Origin: Stenogyne calaminthoides | Lineage: Eukaryota; Streptophyta; Magnoliopsida; Lamiales; Lamiaceae | Length of the DNA stretch: 64,000 bases | Assembly: GCA_037126765.1 (NCBI GenBank) | Contig: JBBCBC010000024.1 | Span: 13,427,554-13,491,553 of the forward strand | Direction of reading: 5' to 3' | In this document: positions 11,526 to 23,290 of the stretch, in pieces | How the letters are laid out: every line of letters begins with the position of its first letter | Position numbering within the stretch: the first letter of the stretch is position 1 | Translations under genes and position numbers: made by a program | Notes under the pieces: model-generated | Told to the model about the DNA's origin: nothing | Databases searched by the model: none | What the model saw: only the letters and a program-made list of their open reading frames with translations

Positions 11526-11895
11526 AAGTAAAGAAAATCAAATACCTACCAAGTTGCAACCTGAACTAGCGACCACGACTCTCGACGAGCTCTCGACGAG
11601 CTTAATCTCAACGAGTTTTCACATGATTAACCTCCTGACAAGCAATGAGCACAAGATTAAACCCCATGACTTGGGGGCACGAAGGAAAATCGAGCCCGCT
11701 AAGACATGTCAAAATCCGGAGTCGAAGATCCAAACTTGATACTAGAAATATTATCATCAGAGTATGAACAACCAAGACCTCATGAAGGCATTCAGGGCAT
11801 GCACAGGGGCAAAGAACGCAACCTCAAGGGCGAAAATCAGACATCTCTTATGTGAACAAAGATCAAGACCGACCTCCGAACAAAGTCAAAGTCCG

Positions 11896-11909
11896 CACTT
11901 GGGGGCAAT
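11896..11909 (+). promoter_or_regulatory. Polypurine tract of element B
   Basis: CACTTGGGGGCAAT immediately precedes the TGTTGTAGCC of the 3' LTR. Element E has CTTGAGGGGCAAT in the equivalent place. Confidence 0.6.
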
Positions 11910-12491
11910 TGTTGTAGCCATAATAATTAGCCAACAACCACATGGTGAATAATGATGATGTGGCAACCAGACCGGGTCTATCCGTAAAGAAGTTGAGGTC
12001 GGCCCCCCTTAGGGCGACTTGGCGACCAAAGCAAGGAAGGAGACGAGTCGAGCTCGCTTGAGCGGGTGACCTTCCGAGAGGTTGCTCCGTAGGTAATGTT
12101 GACGTGCATATCAGGGAAAAGATGTCAGTTCCGGATATAAGCAAGATTCCCAGTGTCAATTATGGAAAGAAAGATCTTACACATCTATTGAAGATTCAGA
12201 CGAAGATTTAGTGTATCTTGTATTTTCTTGTTTAGAAGGCCCATTAAGTGGCCCATTAGGGTTTTCATCTTTGTACCTTGTAATCATTATAAATAGGGGA
12301 CAAACCCCAAGAGAAAAAGACACAAAAAAATGATAGTAGAATAATCCTGGCTTGGTATGCCCCCAGATGTAGTCCTTCCGGACGAACTGGGTCAACAAGT
12401 TCTTGTCTTCGTTGCGTTTTCATGGATTGTTCATTCATCACTTTATTAATTACTTGTTTGTAGCATAGACGTGACAATCTATGTTACAACA
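11910..12491 (+). repeat. 3' LTR of element B
   Basis: 582 bp, same length as the 5' LTR with a modest number of substitutions, followed by the TATAT target duplication at 12492-12496. Retention of both LTRs at full length indicates a fairly recent insertion. Confidence 0.9.
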
Positions 12492-13169
12492 TATATAATT
12501 AAAGATTAAAAATATGATCACTTTATAACCAATTGCATGCGGACATACAAATGAAGTATAATGATTAAGATGTTTTCCTTTTAACATATGCTTTATTTTT
12601 CGAAAGCTATTTTATTCTCTAAAGTTTAAGAAAAATCACTAATACTTGAATTAAGTATGAATATTTTGGAAAAAAAATGGAAAGTGTAAATCCGACATAA
12701 TAATAATTAGTAATAAATTTAAAAAACGGAAAGAGTTAAATTTTTTAATAGAAACGAAAAAAAAAAAAAAATAGAAAGTTGTTTGATTGAAAACATTGAA
12801 AAACTTGATAAGAACATATATAAAATTAAATATTGAAGTGAAATTGTTAATTGAAATTTTAATTGAACTAATTAAATTTTGAGACTTTTAATATTAAAAT
12901 AAATATTGTAATAATAATTTGCACATATATGGTCTATTGTATAAGCATTAATGAAGGATTTATAATTTTGAAAATGTATAAGACAATGATTGAAAACTTT
13001 AATAAATAATGATTAATACAATAATAAATAATGTTATGTAGCATTGTCAATTGTCTAATGCTGTTAAAATTTGATAAAATAATTAAAGAAGGAATAACAT
13101 TTTTTTGTAAGGATTTAAAAAAAAATGTAGATCTAATGAAAATGTATATGAATATTTATTGTTACATAA
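12492..13169. other. AT-rich DNA downstream of the Helitron gene
   Basis: Non-coding, very AT-rich. Should contain the Helitron 3' end on the minus strand, but I could not identify a hairpin followed by CTRR. It contains the 47-base copy (12609-12655) of 5401-5447. Confidence 0.5.
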
Positions 13170-14386
13170 TTATATATTCCTAAAAACTTCATTAAAAACA
13201 ACATTTCTAGTGATACTACCATCACCATTATATTCACGGCACAGTAGGATCTTTAGTCCCTTGCGGTTTGTTACACGAGAAACAACAAATTACAATTGTC
13301 CATGACTAAACACGGGTTTCTTCAAAAACACACCTACATGATTAAAAGATTGCCCCTGACTCTTGTTTATAGACATAGAATACGAAACTATCAACGGGAA
13401 CTGTCTCCGTTGAAACTTGAATGGCAGTCTAGGATCAGAAGGAGTCAATGTAAGTCTGGGTATCAAAGCCAATTGTCCAACACTGCTGTTTCCTGTTAGA
13501 ACTTTACCTTCAAGGACCCTATCACTCATTCTCGTAATAACCAACCTATATGTTAAAATAAATAAATTATATTACAAATTTTAAGAATATATAGACATTT
13601 AACATTTAAAAGATAAAAGTCTAACCTGGTTCCATTGCACAAACCCCTTGAGTGATCAATGTTTCTCAATAACATTACCGGTGTTCCAACTTTAAGATTT
13701 AATTCATGGTCGGGAACACCCGACCACTTTAGACTATTCAGGAATTCGGGAGTATGCAAATCGGAAAGATGATCAACATTTGCATCAGCACGACAAGGAC
13801 TATCAGAGCTCAAATATGTACGTGATTCCTTTTCATTCAAACGAATCATGTGATCATTTATTGACTTAACAACATCCAATGTAGGAGCAAGAATTGCTCG
13901 ATTCTGCAAATAATTGTGATCATCCATCATATTTTTAAAATCAGGATAAATACTATCAACAATAGTACCGATCGGATCATCGCCACCTCTCAACAATATA
14001 TCATCCGGAATTTGCATATAGGATCCACATTCGGTTTGTGATCCTACACTGCCGTCTCAAATAGATGATATCCAATCGAAAAAAACTTTTAGATCTTGGA
14101 AACTTTCCGACGGATCTAAATTCTGCAACCGCATGTTTCTTGTGAGCTTCAATAATTTACAATCGTTCCACAAGAGGGATGAATTAATTGTAGCATGAAC
14201 AATATCCTGTCTCGTTCCTTTTGGTACAACCGGTAAAATCTGTCGAAAATCACCTCCAAAAATAACAGTCTTACCACCAAAAGGCAATGAAAAAGCCAGA
14301 GGATCAGTCAGTTGCATAATATCTCTCAAAGTATTGTCAAGAGCTTCGATGGAATATCTATTCATCATCGGTGCTTCATCCCATAT
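13170..14386 (-). pseudogene. RepHel, C-terminal helicase half (exon 9 distal part and exon 10)
   Basis: Reading down from 14386, the frame opens with the Walker B motif (WDEAP), then GGDFRQILPVV (motif III) and LTRNMRL. After an intron (donor CCAG|GTTAGAC at 13626/13625, acceptor ATATAG|GTTGG at 13546/13545) it reaches the SINKSQGQSF motif VI and a natural-looking C-terminus with TAA at 13172-13170. Two nonsense codons break it: TGA at 14059-14057 and TAA at 13292-13290. All SF1 helicase motifs expected in this half are otherwise visible. Its N-terminal half lies 14.8 kb away beyond element A. Exon phases across the intron agree. Confidence 0.85.
14382..14386 (+). repeat. Target site duplication (left) of element A, CATAT
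   Basis: CATAT at 14382-14386 directly precedes the 5' LTR and recurs at 29164-29168 directly after the 3' LTR. Counting it once restores the Helitron helicase reading frame across the Walker B motif. Confidence 0.92.
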
Positions 14387-15962
14387 TGTTGGGAAATTTA
14401 AAGTTTTGATGAAAGTTCTAAAACACATGTAATAGGACCAGTCAAACCTGTTAGCTGACTGATGTTTTTAATACCAGTTATAAGATGACCAGTTGATAAT
14501 TATTATATAGAACAACTGATGTATAAGATAGGTCACATATTGAGGGAGAACCTCAATATGTATAGGCCAGGTCTAAAGATCAGAAGAACAAAAGATCAGC
14601 TGAAGTCGGCAGGCCAGAAGACAAGGGAAGGACAGAAGATCAGACGATCTTATAAAGTCAGATAATCAGGTGAAGTCATGAAAGACAAATTCATAAGACC
14701 TGAAGATCAGATGACTACCAAAAGATCGCACGGAAGACCTACATCGGTAGAGAAATCCGCTAGTTGAGCTAAGATAAGCGGCACCGAAGACTCTATCAGT
14801 AGATCGATCGGTTATAATCGATCGGTCACCACACCAGATGGTAACTGATATTTCACCAAATCATACGTTGTTGATCTGAACAAGAAGAATGTCAACTTTA
14901 GTTGGTAGAACAAACACTGAAAAGTGTTTTTGTTAACCAATAAGAACAAGACACGTATGAACGGAGCCGACAATACGGGATTTGGTGTTGCTTGGTCAAA
15001 CGGCTATAAAAAATGACATACACGCTTTCGGCCATGCCGTACCTAGAAGCACGTCACATCAAATCCTACATATCTACCAAATATAGCCGGAAATTCAAAT
15101 TGCTCTCCAACGACTCTTTGATTTCGAGGTCTATAAATATGGGATTACTCTTCAGAGTGAACACACAGAAATTATCAAGAAGCTCATACTATAGTCAAAT
15201 TTCCGCACGAAGAACACAACCTTGAATATTATATTTCTAAGTGTTCATCCCATAGTTCTTAGCACATAAATCTTATCCTCTAGCTGTTAGGCTACTTAAA
15301 TACTAGGAAAGATTTCAAAGTTGGAACAAACAACAAATCTTACCCAAAACCCAAAGTTAGGTTAAGTTTGTTTAGCAAGATTTCAGACTAGGGTTTATAG
15401 TTCTGATTTCTGGGATCGGTTGAGTGAGAGCTCTATAAATATCTGTTGGTGTGTTGGACTAACACAATAATCTAAGTCCAGTTAGTAAGTTGGTTAAGTT
15501 GGTGCCCCTTGTGATAGGGAAGAGTGGACGTATGACTGGTTGTCCGAACCACTATAAATCTTGTGTGCATTTACCTGTTTGATTAATTCCTTTACACTAT
15601 TGCACACAACTTGATTAAATCTGCATACATATTTTGAGTTAGGATCATCTAGCACCAAGCTACTGATCTGATCAGATTGACTCCATAGTCATCTGATTGA
15701 AAACAACTTCGAAATCTGATTTGTTATAAACTGGTTTTTCACACGGGTATAAACTAGCTTCCGCACAATCAGTTAAACTGATAGATACCGAACTGATCTG
15801 CCCTCAGGCGATCAGTAAGTTGGATATCAGTCCAAATTGATTCACTTGCACTCTAATCAGGCAAACTGCAATCACACCTGATCTGCATGAAAACGTTTTC
15901 AGAAGTCTATTCACCCCTCCCCTCTAGACTTCTGCCCTCACGAAACCCATTCGGGACCTACA
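14387..15962 (+). repeat. 5' LTR of element A
   Basis: 1576 bp, TGTTGGGAAATT...GGACCTACA. It shares long blocks with 27651-29163, 42698-44253 and 59485-61044. TATA box at 15132-15139. Short minus- and plus-strand ORFs inside are by-products. Confidence 0.9.
15132..15139 (+). promoter_or_regulatory. TATA box of element A 5' LTR
   Basis: TATAAATATGGGATTAC is conserved in position in the other LTRs of the group (TATATATATGGGAT in C and D), placing the transcription start about 800 bp before the LTR end. Confidence 0.55.
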
Positions 15963-15964
15963 AG

Positions 15965-15978
15965 TGGTATCAGAGTAG
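15965..15978 (+). promoter_or_regulatory. Primer-binding site of element A (initiator-Met tRNA)
   Basis: TGGTATCAGAGTAG begins two bases after the LTR. TGGTATCAGAGC is the complement of the plant initiator-Met tRNA 3' end; this copy has one mismatch (T for C). Confidence 0.85.
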
Positions 15979-16098
15979 TGGTTCTCCAGACCACTGGCTT
16001 TGAATATCATCGGTTCTTGAGGAAGAATCTTTGTGGTCACTTGAACTGATCTTGGAAAACCTTTTCAAATCTCATCTGTTTTCAAACACACGATCAGC

Positions 16099-17734
16099 AT
16101 GGATAATACTTCGGGTATGTATCATGATTTGCCTAAATTTTCCATTGATGAGTATGCAGACTAGACGATATACATGAGCAATCATCTGGGATCAATAAGC
16201 AGCAGGATGATGGAAGTTCTTGAACGAGGACCCATCATCATCTATCATGACAACCCAGCTGTTGGAGGTGATCCAGATTTTGCAGTTGGAAGTCTTGTCG
16301 AAAAGAGTCCCATACGATGGATCTTCAAGAGAGAAAAGTCATACACTCGGATCGATAGCCAGGCACATAATCATGAAGACCATGGACAAGATAACCAGAG
16401 AAAAGATAAAGTATCTCAAGACAGCCAAACAGATGTGGGATACGCTTGCTGAAATGTGTGTAGGAAATGATCTGATTAAAGATAGCAGACTGCAAGCTGA
16501 ACTGGTGAAATTTGAGAAACTTAAGATGTTACCAAATGAAACCATCAATGAGCTCGATAGAAGAATCACCATGTCAGTTAACAAGTTACGGGAACTTGGA
16601 CGAGAAATGTCAGATAAAGACATCAATTACAAGATCTTGAGATCTCTGACTAAGAAGTGGGATATGAAAGTCACTGTAATAAAGGATTGTCAAGATATTG
16701 CCAAGATGAAGCCAAGCAACTTTGTTCTCGAGTCTTAAAGCCCATGAGTTCGATCGATCGAAAAGAGGGTAAGAAGAAGAACACGAGTTACTCTTTGAAG
16801 CACACACCGCCACATCAAAATCGGCCAGATTCAAAGCGACAAAGAAGAACTCAAAGTCTACTGAACCAGTTGGAAATATTATAAGCCAAACTGAACAGAT
16901 TGCTTTGCTAACCAGAAAACTTGAAAAATCTAACATTCAACTTGGCAAGTATCATAGATTTTACAGGGATTATCAAAACAATGAGAGGAAGAGATAGGAG
17001 GCCAAACCGACAGATCTCCGAGAAGGACCAGAATCGATGACCGAAGAGATGATCAGTAAAAGGATAGCAGAGAAGATAAGAAAAGAGATGATCGGTCTGA
17101 TGAAAGAAGAGACAACAGATCTGAGAGAAGAAATTCTGATTACAATCAGACAAGTAAGTCACCTGACAGATTCTACAGATGGAATGACTCACCTGGCAGA
17201 AGAAGTTTCGTGGATCATGGAGCGTGTTTCAACTGTGAGAAACCAGGTCATTACAGCGCAGATTGCCCAGACCTGACACCAAAAGAAAGAGAAGAGAAGC
17301 GGAACAGAAAAGAGCAACACTATAGAGACAGGAAAGCCATGGTTGCTGATACATCAGAAATTGATGATTCTTATCTGCCTTCAGAGGATTCAGGCTACTC
17401 ATCTGTAGAAGATTTCTGTTTGATAAGCAACGTTGATGATTTCTACCACTACGATGATCTGATATTCTCTTCTGATGATGAAATCTATCTGATGGCTAAG
17501 GAGGAAGACCAATCTGAGGTAACCTCTAAACCTTCTGCTCTTTCAGTTTCCACATCAACTATGATTAACACACCTGCTGGAGAGATTGACTTGCAGCTCT
17601 ATTATGAGCAATTGCTTGATGATCTCTCTAACGCAATAGACACTTATACAATAGTGGAAGCCGAAAACGATAAGCTAAGGATTGAAAATACTTTCGACTT
17701 GTTAAGGAAAATCTTTGTCAAGAAAAAGTTTTGA
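16099..17734 (+). pseudogene. gag: gag of element A
   Basis: Start ATG at 16099 (MDNTSGMYHDLPKF...), aligned with the ATG of elements C and D. Codon 22 is TAG (16162-16164) where C has Trp. The frame then shifts near 16300, and 16220-16738 is open through the capsid-like helical core. The nucleocapsid part at 17210-17734 has a single CCHC knuckle (CFNCEKPGHYSADC), then a conserved acidic MVADTS...DDSYLP...SGYSSVEDFC segment and a helical tail. The long tail after the knuckle is typical of Sirevirus gag. Element C is the cleaner copy of the N-terminal part, but lacks the tail. Confidence 0.75.
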
Positions 17735-18960
17735 ACTAAAATCATTTGAAAAGTTTCAGAAGATAATCAAGAACCGAAAGTTTCAAAGTTAACTCTTCTG
17801 ATCAGGAGAAGCAGATTAAGTAACATCTAGCTATCAATAAATAAGCAAAGTCGATGATTTTAATATCCTACAAGCCAAGTTTGATGATCTCTTCCGACTA
17901 CATGAGAGTCCGAAATTAATCGAGGATAGTTTACGAAGAAAATCTGAGTTTTCACAAAATCTTGAAAACCGATTAGGGATATGAACAACTATTTTCGAAC
18001 GACAACTAATAAGAAGGAATTGGGTATGAAAACCCTTCTACATCCTCAAAAAAGCCCCGTCCGTTCACTTCAAAAAAGGTGTAATCAAACGAAGTTTCTA
18101 ATATAGATACACAAAAAGCAAAATATGTATCTCGATAAGGGAAAGAGACTCTTTGAACAAGCAAGGCAAGTGCCCAATCGAAAGGGAACGTAAATAGACC
18201 TAATCGATTAAGCATCACCGAGGAATCAACAAAAGAACCCAATTCTTCTAAAGAGACCTCAACCTGATCAACATATTAGGTATCAGAAAAGACAACCTGT
18301 CAAAGGGAAATCTAATCAAAACCTAATCGTGGTCACCGCCTAACAAAGCAAGCTAAAGGTAAACCGCTTCGACCATTTATGCCAAAAAGATATGAATCTT
18401 TTAATGGTAGCAATCGTATCTACCCTTACAATCGTAAACACAGGGTCTCGAGACCGAGCCCCACTGGGTTAAAAGAAGACAAACAACAAAGAAAAATCCC
18501 AAGTCTTCTGATTCACTCAAGGCTCGCACAAATAATCATACTGATCAGAATGCATATGAAGAGATGTATGATTATGTAGATGTTTATGGGAGACAAATCA
18601 GACCTTCTGATCTATCTGATTACAATAGAAGTGCCCTCTTTGTATGGATCCCTAAAACCAACTCTAACCTTTCAGGACCCAATCCAAAAGGGGTACCTAA
18701 AGCCTGATTTGATTGCAAGGTTCGTGTGAGTTTGGCCAACAAAGGAGGTGTACAAGCAACTATCGGGTACATCGATAGTGGATGCTCAAGGCATATGATG
18801 GAAGCAAACATCTCCTTAGCTCTTACACAGAACAAGAAGGCCCGCGGTACTTTTGGTGATAATAACTTTGGTTTTACCAGAGGATTCGTAACCTTAGAGA
18901 ATGATGATGTACAAAAGTTCTTTGGAGTCTCAGATATCGAAGGTTTAAAGCATAATCAAG
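17735..18960 (+). pseudogene. gag tail and protease of element A, heavily frameshifted
   Basis: The coiled-coil gag tail is readable only in short pieces to about 18700. The aspartic protease active site is visible as YIDSGCSRHMM at about 18768-18800 within the open stretch 18726-19049. Copia elements of this group normally read D-S-G-C-S/T-R-H-M, so the catalytic Asp is kept. This is the block that element C has lost completely. Confidence 0.65.
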
Positions 18961-20440
18961 TATCAGTTTTCACAATTCTGCGACAACGGATTCAAGTGTT
19001 GAGTTCTCGATCGATCAAATGTACTATCAAGAATCGAGCTACTCAATGATCTTGTTAATCGGTTCAAGGAAAGGTACGATTTATCAAATAGATTGGAACA
19101 GTTGTCCAAGAAATGCATGCCGAATGTTAAGAGTTCCAACATTAGCGATTTGGCTCGCACAAAAGAATGAGTCATTTGAACTTTAAAACTCTTAACAAGA
19201 TATCAAGGATGTCTTTGGTTGAGGGACTTCGAATGAGGTATTTCTAAGGATCGACATGTGTCGATGTCGGAAGGAAAAAAAGTTAAAGCCCCATTCAAGG
19301 GAATCGGACCAAAGATCCACCGTGAGTATTGCAATTGCTCCATATGGACTTATTTGGACCGATTACCGGTCGATCTCGCCGATTTAAATATACTCGTAAT
19401 CGTGGATGATTATTCCAAGCTTACCTGAGTTGTATTCTTGTATAAGAAGAATGAGACAACAACAAAGATACCTGAGCTGCTCAAGAAACTACAAAACGAA
19501 AAGGGTGTCAGTATAATGAAAATCAGATTAGATAAAGGTGCATAATTTTTGAACTCTTTATTATTCGATTTTTTGCACTAAGTTTGGTATACAACATGAG
19601 ACATCACCGCAAGAACGCCCACAATGTAATGGTGTAGCGAGCGGAGAAACAGAACACTCAAGGAAAGCTCGCCAAGACTATGTTAGTTGAACATGCAACA
19701 CCAAGCCGTTTAAGCGAAGCCATCAATACTGCATGCCACACTCAGAACAGATGCTCTCGACTAAGGCTCACTACAAAACACCCTTTGAACTGTGGAAGGG
19801 CAGAAAACCTCGTGTTTCTTACTTCCATGTTTTTGGGTGCAAGTGTTTCATACACAACAATGTGAAGAGTCAGTTGAAGACTTTTGAGGCCAAGTCAGAT
19901 GAGGGTATATTCTTAGGATATTCCTCATCCAACAAGGCTTTCAGGGTTTACAACAAAGTAACCCTAGTTGTGGAAAAAAACCCTCATGTGGTCTTTGATG
20001 AAACATCTTCTGAACAAGAGAAATCTGCCTCAGAACAAGAAGTACCAGATCAACCGGTACCTGATGCACATAAAATGGATAAGCTAAGTATCAAGGAAAA
20101 AGGATCGGAACACGTAACAGTGTATATTCCAGATCTTGCTGATTCGCCAGGTCAATCAGACCCTAAGGTACGTACAACTATCAATAAAGAAGTTGGTGCA
20201 TACCGAGACAAAGATCAATCGAACCATCCGGTTCGGGGGAACACTGAAGTTCCTCTGGACCGACATCAAGACATGATGAGTCAAACATCACCGAGACTTG
20301 TCCATCAAGTGGATCATAATTCTACACCACTCCCAATCACTAGTAATGAACTACTATCGAAGAGGATGATGTTCTCCAAACCGATGCAAATCGAAAAAAG
20401 AAGGACAGGGTAACGGTCATCCAACCCGACCGATCATCGG
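18961..20440 (+). pseudogene. Integrase region of element A
   Basis: Pieces of the pre-integrase zinc-binding region occur at 19150-19300. The core with the first catalytic Asp (MDLFGP) follows near 19345, then a decayed second-Asp region near 19530. The expected catalytic-Glu block near 19635-19660 is scrambled. From 19733 to 20413 an open frame covers the integrase end (ELWKGRKP, HVFGCKCF, KSDEGIFLGYS, HVVFDE) and the acidic linker to RT. These phrases are diagnostic of plant Copia polyproteins. Confidence 0.7.
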
Positions 20441-20479
20441 AGACCCATCCGAAAGAATTAAAACTAGACATCGAGTTGG

Positions 20480-21540
20480 TGAAAGTGCCATGTATTGTTG
20501 TTATATCTGTCTTTTGAAGGAACCAATCAAGTAGAGGAAGCTCTAGAAGATACAAACCGGATTCTAGCCATGCAAGAAGAATCTGGAACAGTTTGAAAGG
20601 AATCGGAGTTTGAAATCGGTGGATAGACCAACCCATCAAGATGTGATTGGCACAAAGTGGGTATTCAAGAACAAGAGAGATGAGAATAATGTCATAACCG
20701 TAAATAAGGCAAGACCATTGCTATGGGGTATTCACAATCGAAGGAATTGATTATGATGAGACCTTTGCACCGATCTCTCACCGAAGCCATTCAATTTATT
20801 TTTGGCATATACGCCTACGAGAGGTTTTATTGTGTATCGGATGGATGTAAAGAGTGCATTCTTAAGCGGGGTACTAGCCGAGGAAGTTTATGTTGAACAA
20901 CCTCCGGGCTTTGAAAAAAAAGCGACGGTGTACCGTTTAAGAAAAACTCTTTATGGTTCAAAAAAGTTCTCCTCGAGCTTGGTATGATACACTCTCTCAG
21001 TTCTTGATAGACAGTGGTTTCACTAAAGGAATAGTGGACATAACCTTATTTAGAATAGAAGATGGAGAAGATATTCTGATGGTTCAGATTTATGTGGACG
21101 ACATCATCTTCGGATCTCCCAACAAGAGTTTATGTGAAAAATTTAGCAAGCTGATGCAAGGGAAGTTCGAGATGTCCATGATGGGTCAGATGAGTTACTT
21201 TCTGGGTTTACAAGTTAAGCAAAGTACAGAAGGGATATTCATCTGCCAGGCGAAGTACACTAGGAGTTTATTGGCTAAGTTTGGAGTTCAAAACTGTAAG
21301 GAAGCCAAAATTCCTATGATGACTGGATTCAAGATGGATCCAGATGAGGATGGTCAGAAAACTAATCAGAAAGAATATTGGGCTCTCATTGGATCTTTAC
21401 TATACCTGATTGCTAACAAACCAGATATCACTTTTGCAGTAGGTGTATGTGCCAGATTTCAGGCAAATCCAATGCAAAGCCACCTGGAAGCAGCTAAGCG
21501 GATTCTTAAGTATCTGAAGAGGACAGTAAATCTTGGTTTA
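20480..21540 (+). pseudogene. Reverse transcriptase of element A
   Basis: Fingers are broken by several frameshifts before 20800. The open stretch 20802-20987 contains motif A (MDVKSAFLSG) with its catalytic Asp intact, and 20953-21711 contains the YVDD motif at about 21091-21102 and the FLGLQV block. The two stretches are in different frames where the homologue in C reads straight through. The RT is therefore inactive as written, although both catalytic sites survive. Confidence 0.8.
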
Positions 21541-22060
21541 TTTTACCCATCAGATGATAATCTAGAGCTTAGTGGGTATTCTGATTCTGATTATGGATGT
21601 TGCATAATTGATAGGAAGTCAACCTCAGGTACATGTCAGTTTTTAGGTAGTAAACTGATCTCGTGGTTTTCAAAAAGAAGACAGACATTCAGTTGCGACA
21701 TCTACTACTGAAGCAAAATATATGGTCTGCAGAAGTTTGTTGCTCCTAACCGCCTCGCTTAGTCGGCGGTGAGGATTATAACATTGTAGCTAAGAACGTA
21801 CCTATATATTCTCGTGATGATAATAGTCTTTATTGCAATCACTCAGAATCCTGTTCTACATACAAGATGCAAGCATGTGGATGTCAGACACCATTTTATA
21901 AGAGATCATGTTGAAAAGAAGAATATTAGAATGGAAAAGATCCATACTGATAAATAGAAAGTTGATATTTTAACCAAGCCACTAGCTGAGATCAGATTCA
22001 GAGAATTATGCAATGAGCTAGGGCTTCTGGATCTTGGAGAAAAAAGACCAGAAATGTTTG
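21541..22060 (+). pseudogene. RNase H of element A
   Basis: GYSDSDYG (first catalytic Asp) and RKSTSGTCQFLG are in frame to 21711. A shift relative to C in the AAAAGAAGACAG stretch moves the rest out of frame. The STTEAEY and HVD..HHFIRDH segments can be followed to about 21915 in other frames, and a TAG interrupts the DILTKPLAE end near 21956. Domain order RT then RNase H then extra ORF is that of Copia Sireviruses. Confidence 0.7.
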
Positions 22061-22249
22061 GTGGACTGATCTCTAGAACCAGCTGGTTAAGAGACTAACC
22101 AGGTTAAGAGGAATCAGTTGAGTTAGGTATCTCAATCGATCGTAAGATCGATCAAGGAACCGATATGAGAAGGTTTTATCGATTAAAGGAATCGATCGAT
22201 TAAAGAATTGTCAGATTAAAGGAACTGATCATTTTGGTTGTTTCATACT

Positions 22250-23290
22250 TTGTAAGTCGATTAAGCTAATGTTCAACAAGCAAGTTACATAAGATTAAAG
22301 CTTCAATCGCATAAGGAAATAGAAAATACACAACAATGAAATAATAGAACTTTTCATTGATAAAGACCCGGAGGTCAGATTTACATTACAAGTTACAAGT
22401 ACAAAAGGACCCGGAGGTCAGTACATAAACCATAAACCGAAAACCCTAATCCTAACCCTAGAAGGGGGGAGAGAGGCTTTAAAGATTTTAAAGCCTGATG
22501 CTCCCATTTTCCCCCACTTAACCCTAAAAGGGGTGTGAGAGGCTTTGAAATAATCCTAAAGCTACCCTCAGAGCTTCGGAGTTAGGAGCGAGAGCGGCAT
22601 TGAAGGATTTCTAAGCCAGGAGCCCCTAGTCCTAAAAATCAATGGGCTCTCCAGCTGTTAAATGGGACACAAGTGCCAAAGATGTGGTCCAAAGACCATA
22701 TGGCCACAAGTGTCACATGAAATATTGAGTTTGATATACGATGATCACCGTTGTATCCGATCAAGATCGAATACCAAACTCATGTTTTGTATCGTAATGA
22801 GTCTGTTGATGCTAATTCATTATCTCGACAGCACACAAGGTGCATACGGTTAGGAGAAGTGTCTTCTCATTTGCGATAGCAGAGATCCCCCCCTCGGTGG
22901 TAGAGAAGCTTGGCAATAATTGTATGTAATCTTCGATGGACAAAAGCAAATAATAAGGGACTGCGGGGTTGATTTGAGAAGCTGAAATCATTTGAAAATG
23001 GTTAAATGTTTTTGCATGAAGTTTCACCGGAAATAAGGGTTCACCAGAATACATGGTTTTTACAACACTTAAAGAAGATAAGTATGGTGAATGAGTTATG
23101 TTGTGTAAATCATTGGTCCAATTTATAGAGGCCAAACAGGGGTGCAAATGCAAATTTGATTTCTCAAAGCCTTTTAGAGAAATTGGCACTGAAAAGGAAA
23201 GAGACGTGTAGGAAACACGCTTGACCGGGTGATTGGATAAGCTTTACGGCGATTGATATCCCAAAGTATCCGGACTATTATTATTTAATG
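22250..23290 (-). other. Foreign segment in element A with a small antisense transcription-like unit
   Basis: On the minus strand this block has a TATAAAT box at 23127-23121, a short leader, an ATG at 23054 opening about 80 codons to 22812, and further down a terminator-like block (about 22410-22330: GACCTCCGGGTC phrases, then TCAATGAAAAG). The same kind of 3' block occurs after the antisense gene of element E and in B, and CGCATAAGGAAAT at 22309-22321 is shared with B. It looks like a piece of a Tat-type Gypsy element inside A. The protein matches nothing I recognise. Limits are approximate; no target duplication identified. Confidence 0.45.

Larger units (their letters stand above)
6420..12491 (+). 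mobile_element. Element B: non-autonomous LTR retrotransposon, relative of Gypsy element E
   Basis: Two 582-bp direct repeats start TGTTGTAGCC and end TTACAACA. They are flanked by a TATAT duplication (6415-6419 and 12492-12496). Just inside the 5' LTR is the ATTGACGCCATC-type primer region of plant Gypsy elements, and before the 3' LTR is a G-rich polypurine tract. The 4.9-kb interior has no gag, protease, RT or integrase. It holds a GC-rich segment, two minisatellites, and a linker (about 10975-11290) homologous to the DNA downstream of integrase in element E. It therefore behaves like a LARD: mobile only with enzymes from a partner. Orientation is set by the primer site and polypurine tract. 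Confidence 0.85.

Noticed and set aside
11293..11739. 148-aa ORF
   Set aside because: Translation of the 43-bp tandem repeat.
12492..13169. Helitron 3' terminus (hairpin plus CTRR) on the minus strand
   Set aside because: Candidate YYAG words on the plus strand (for example near 13206) lack a convincing adjacent hairpin and the A before the terminus.
15965..15978. tRNA gene signal
   Set aside because: TGGTATCAGAGC motifs at 15965, 44256 and 61047 are primer-binding sites complementary to initiator-Met tRNA, not tRNA genes.
22425..22520. AACCCTAATCCTAACCCTAG phrases, and a CCCTAAACC phrase near 36250, as telomere-like repeats
   Set aside because: No tandem array of the plant telomere unit; only isolated degenerate phrases.
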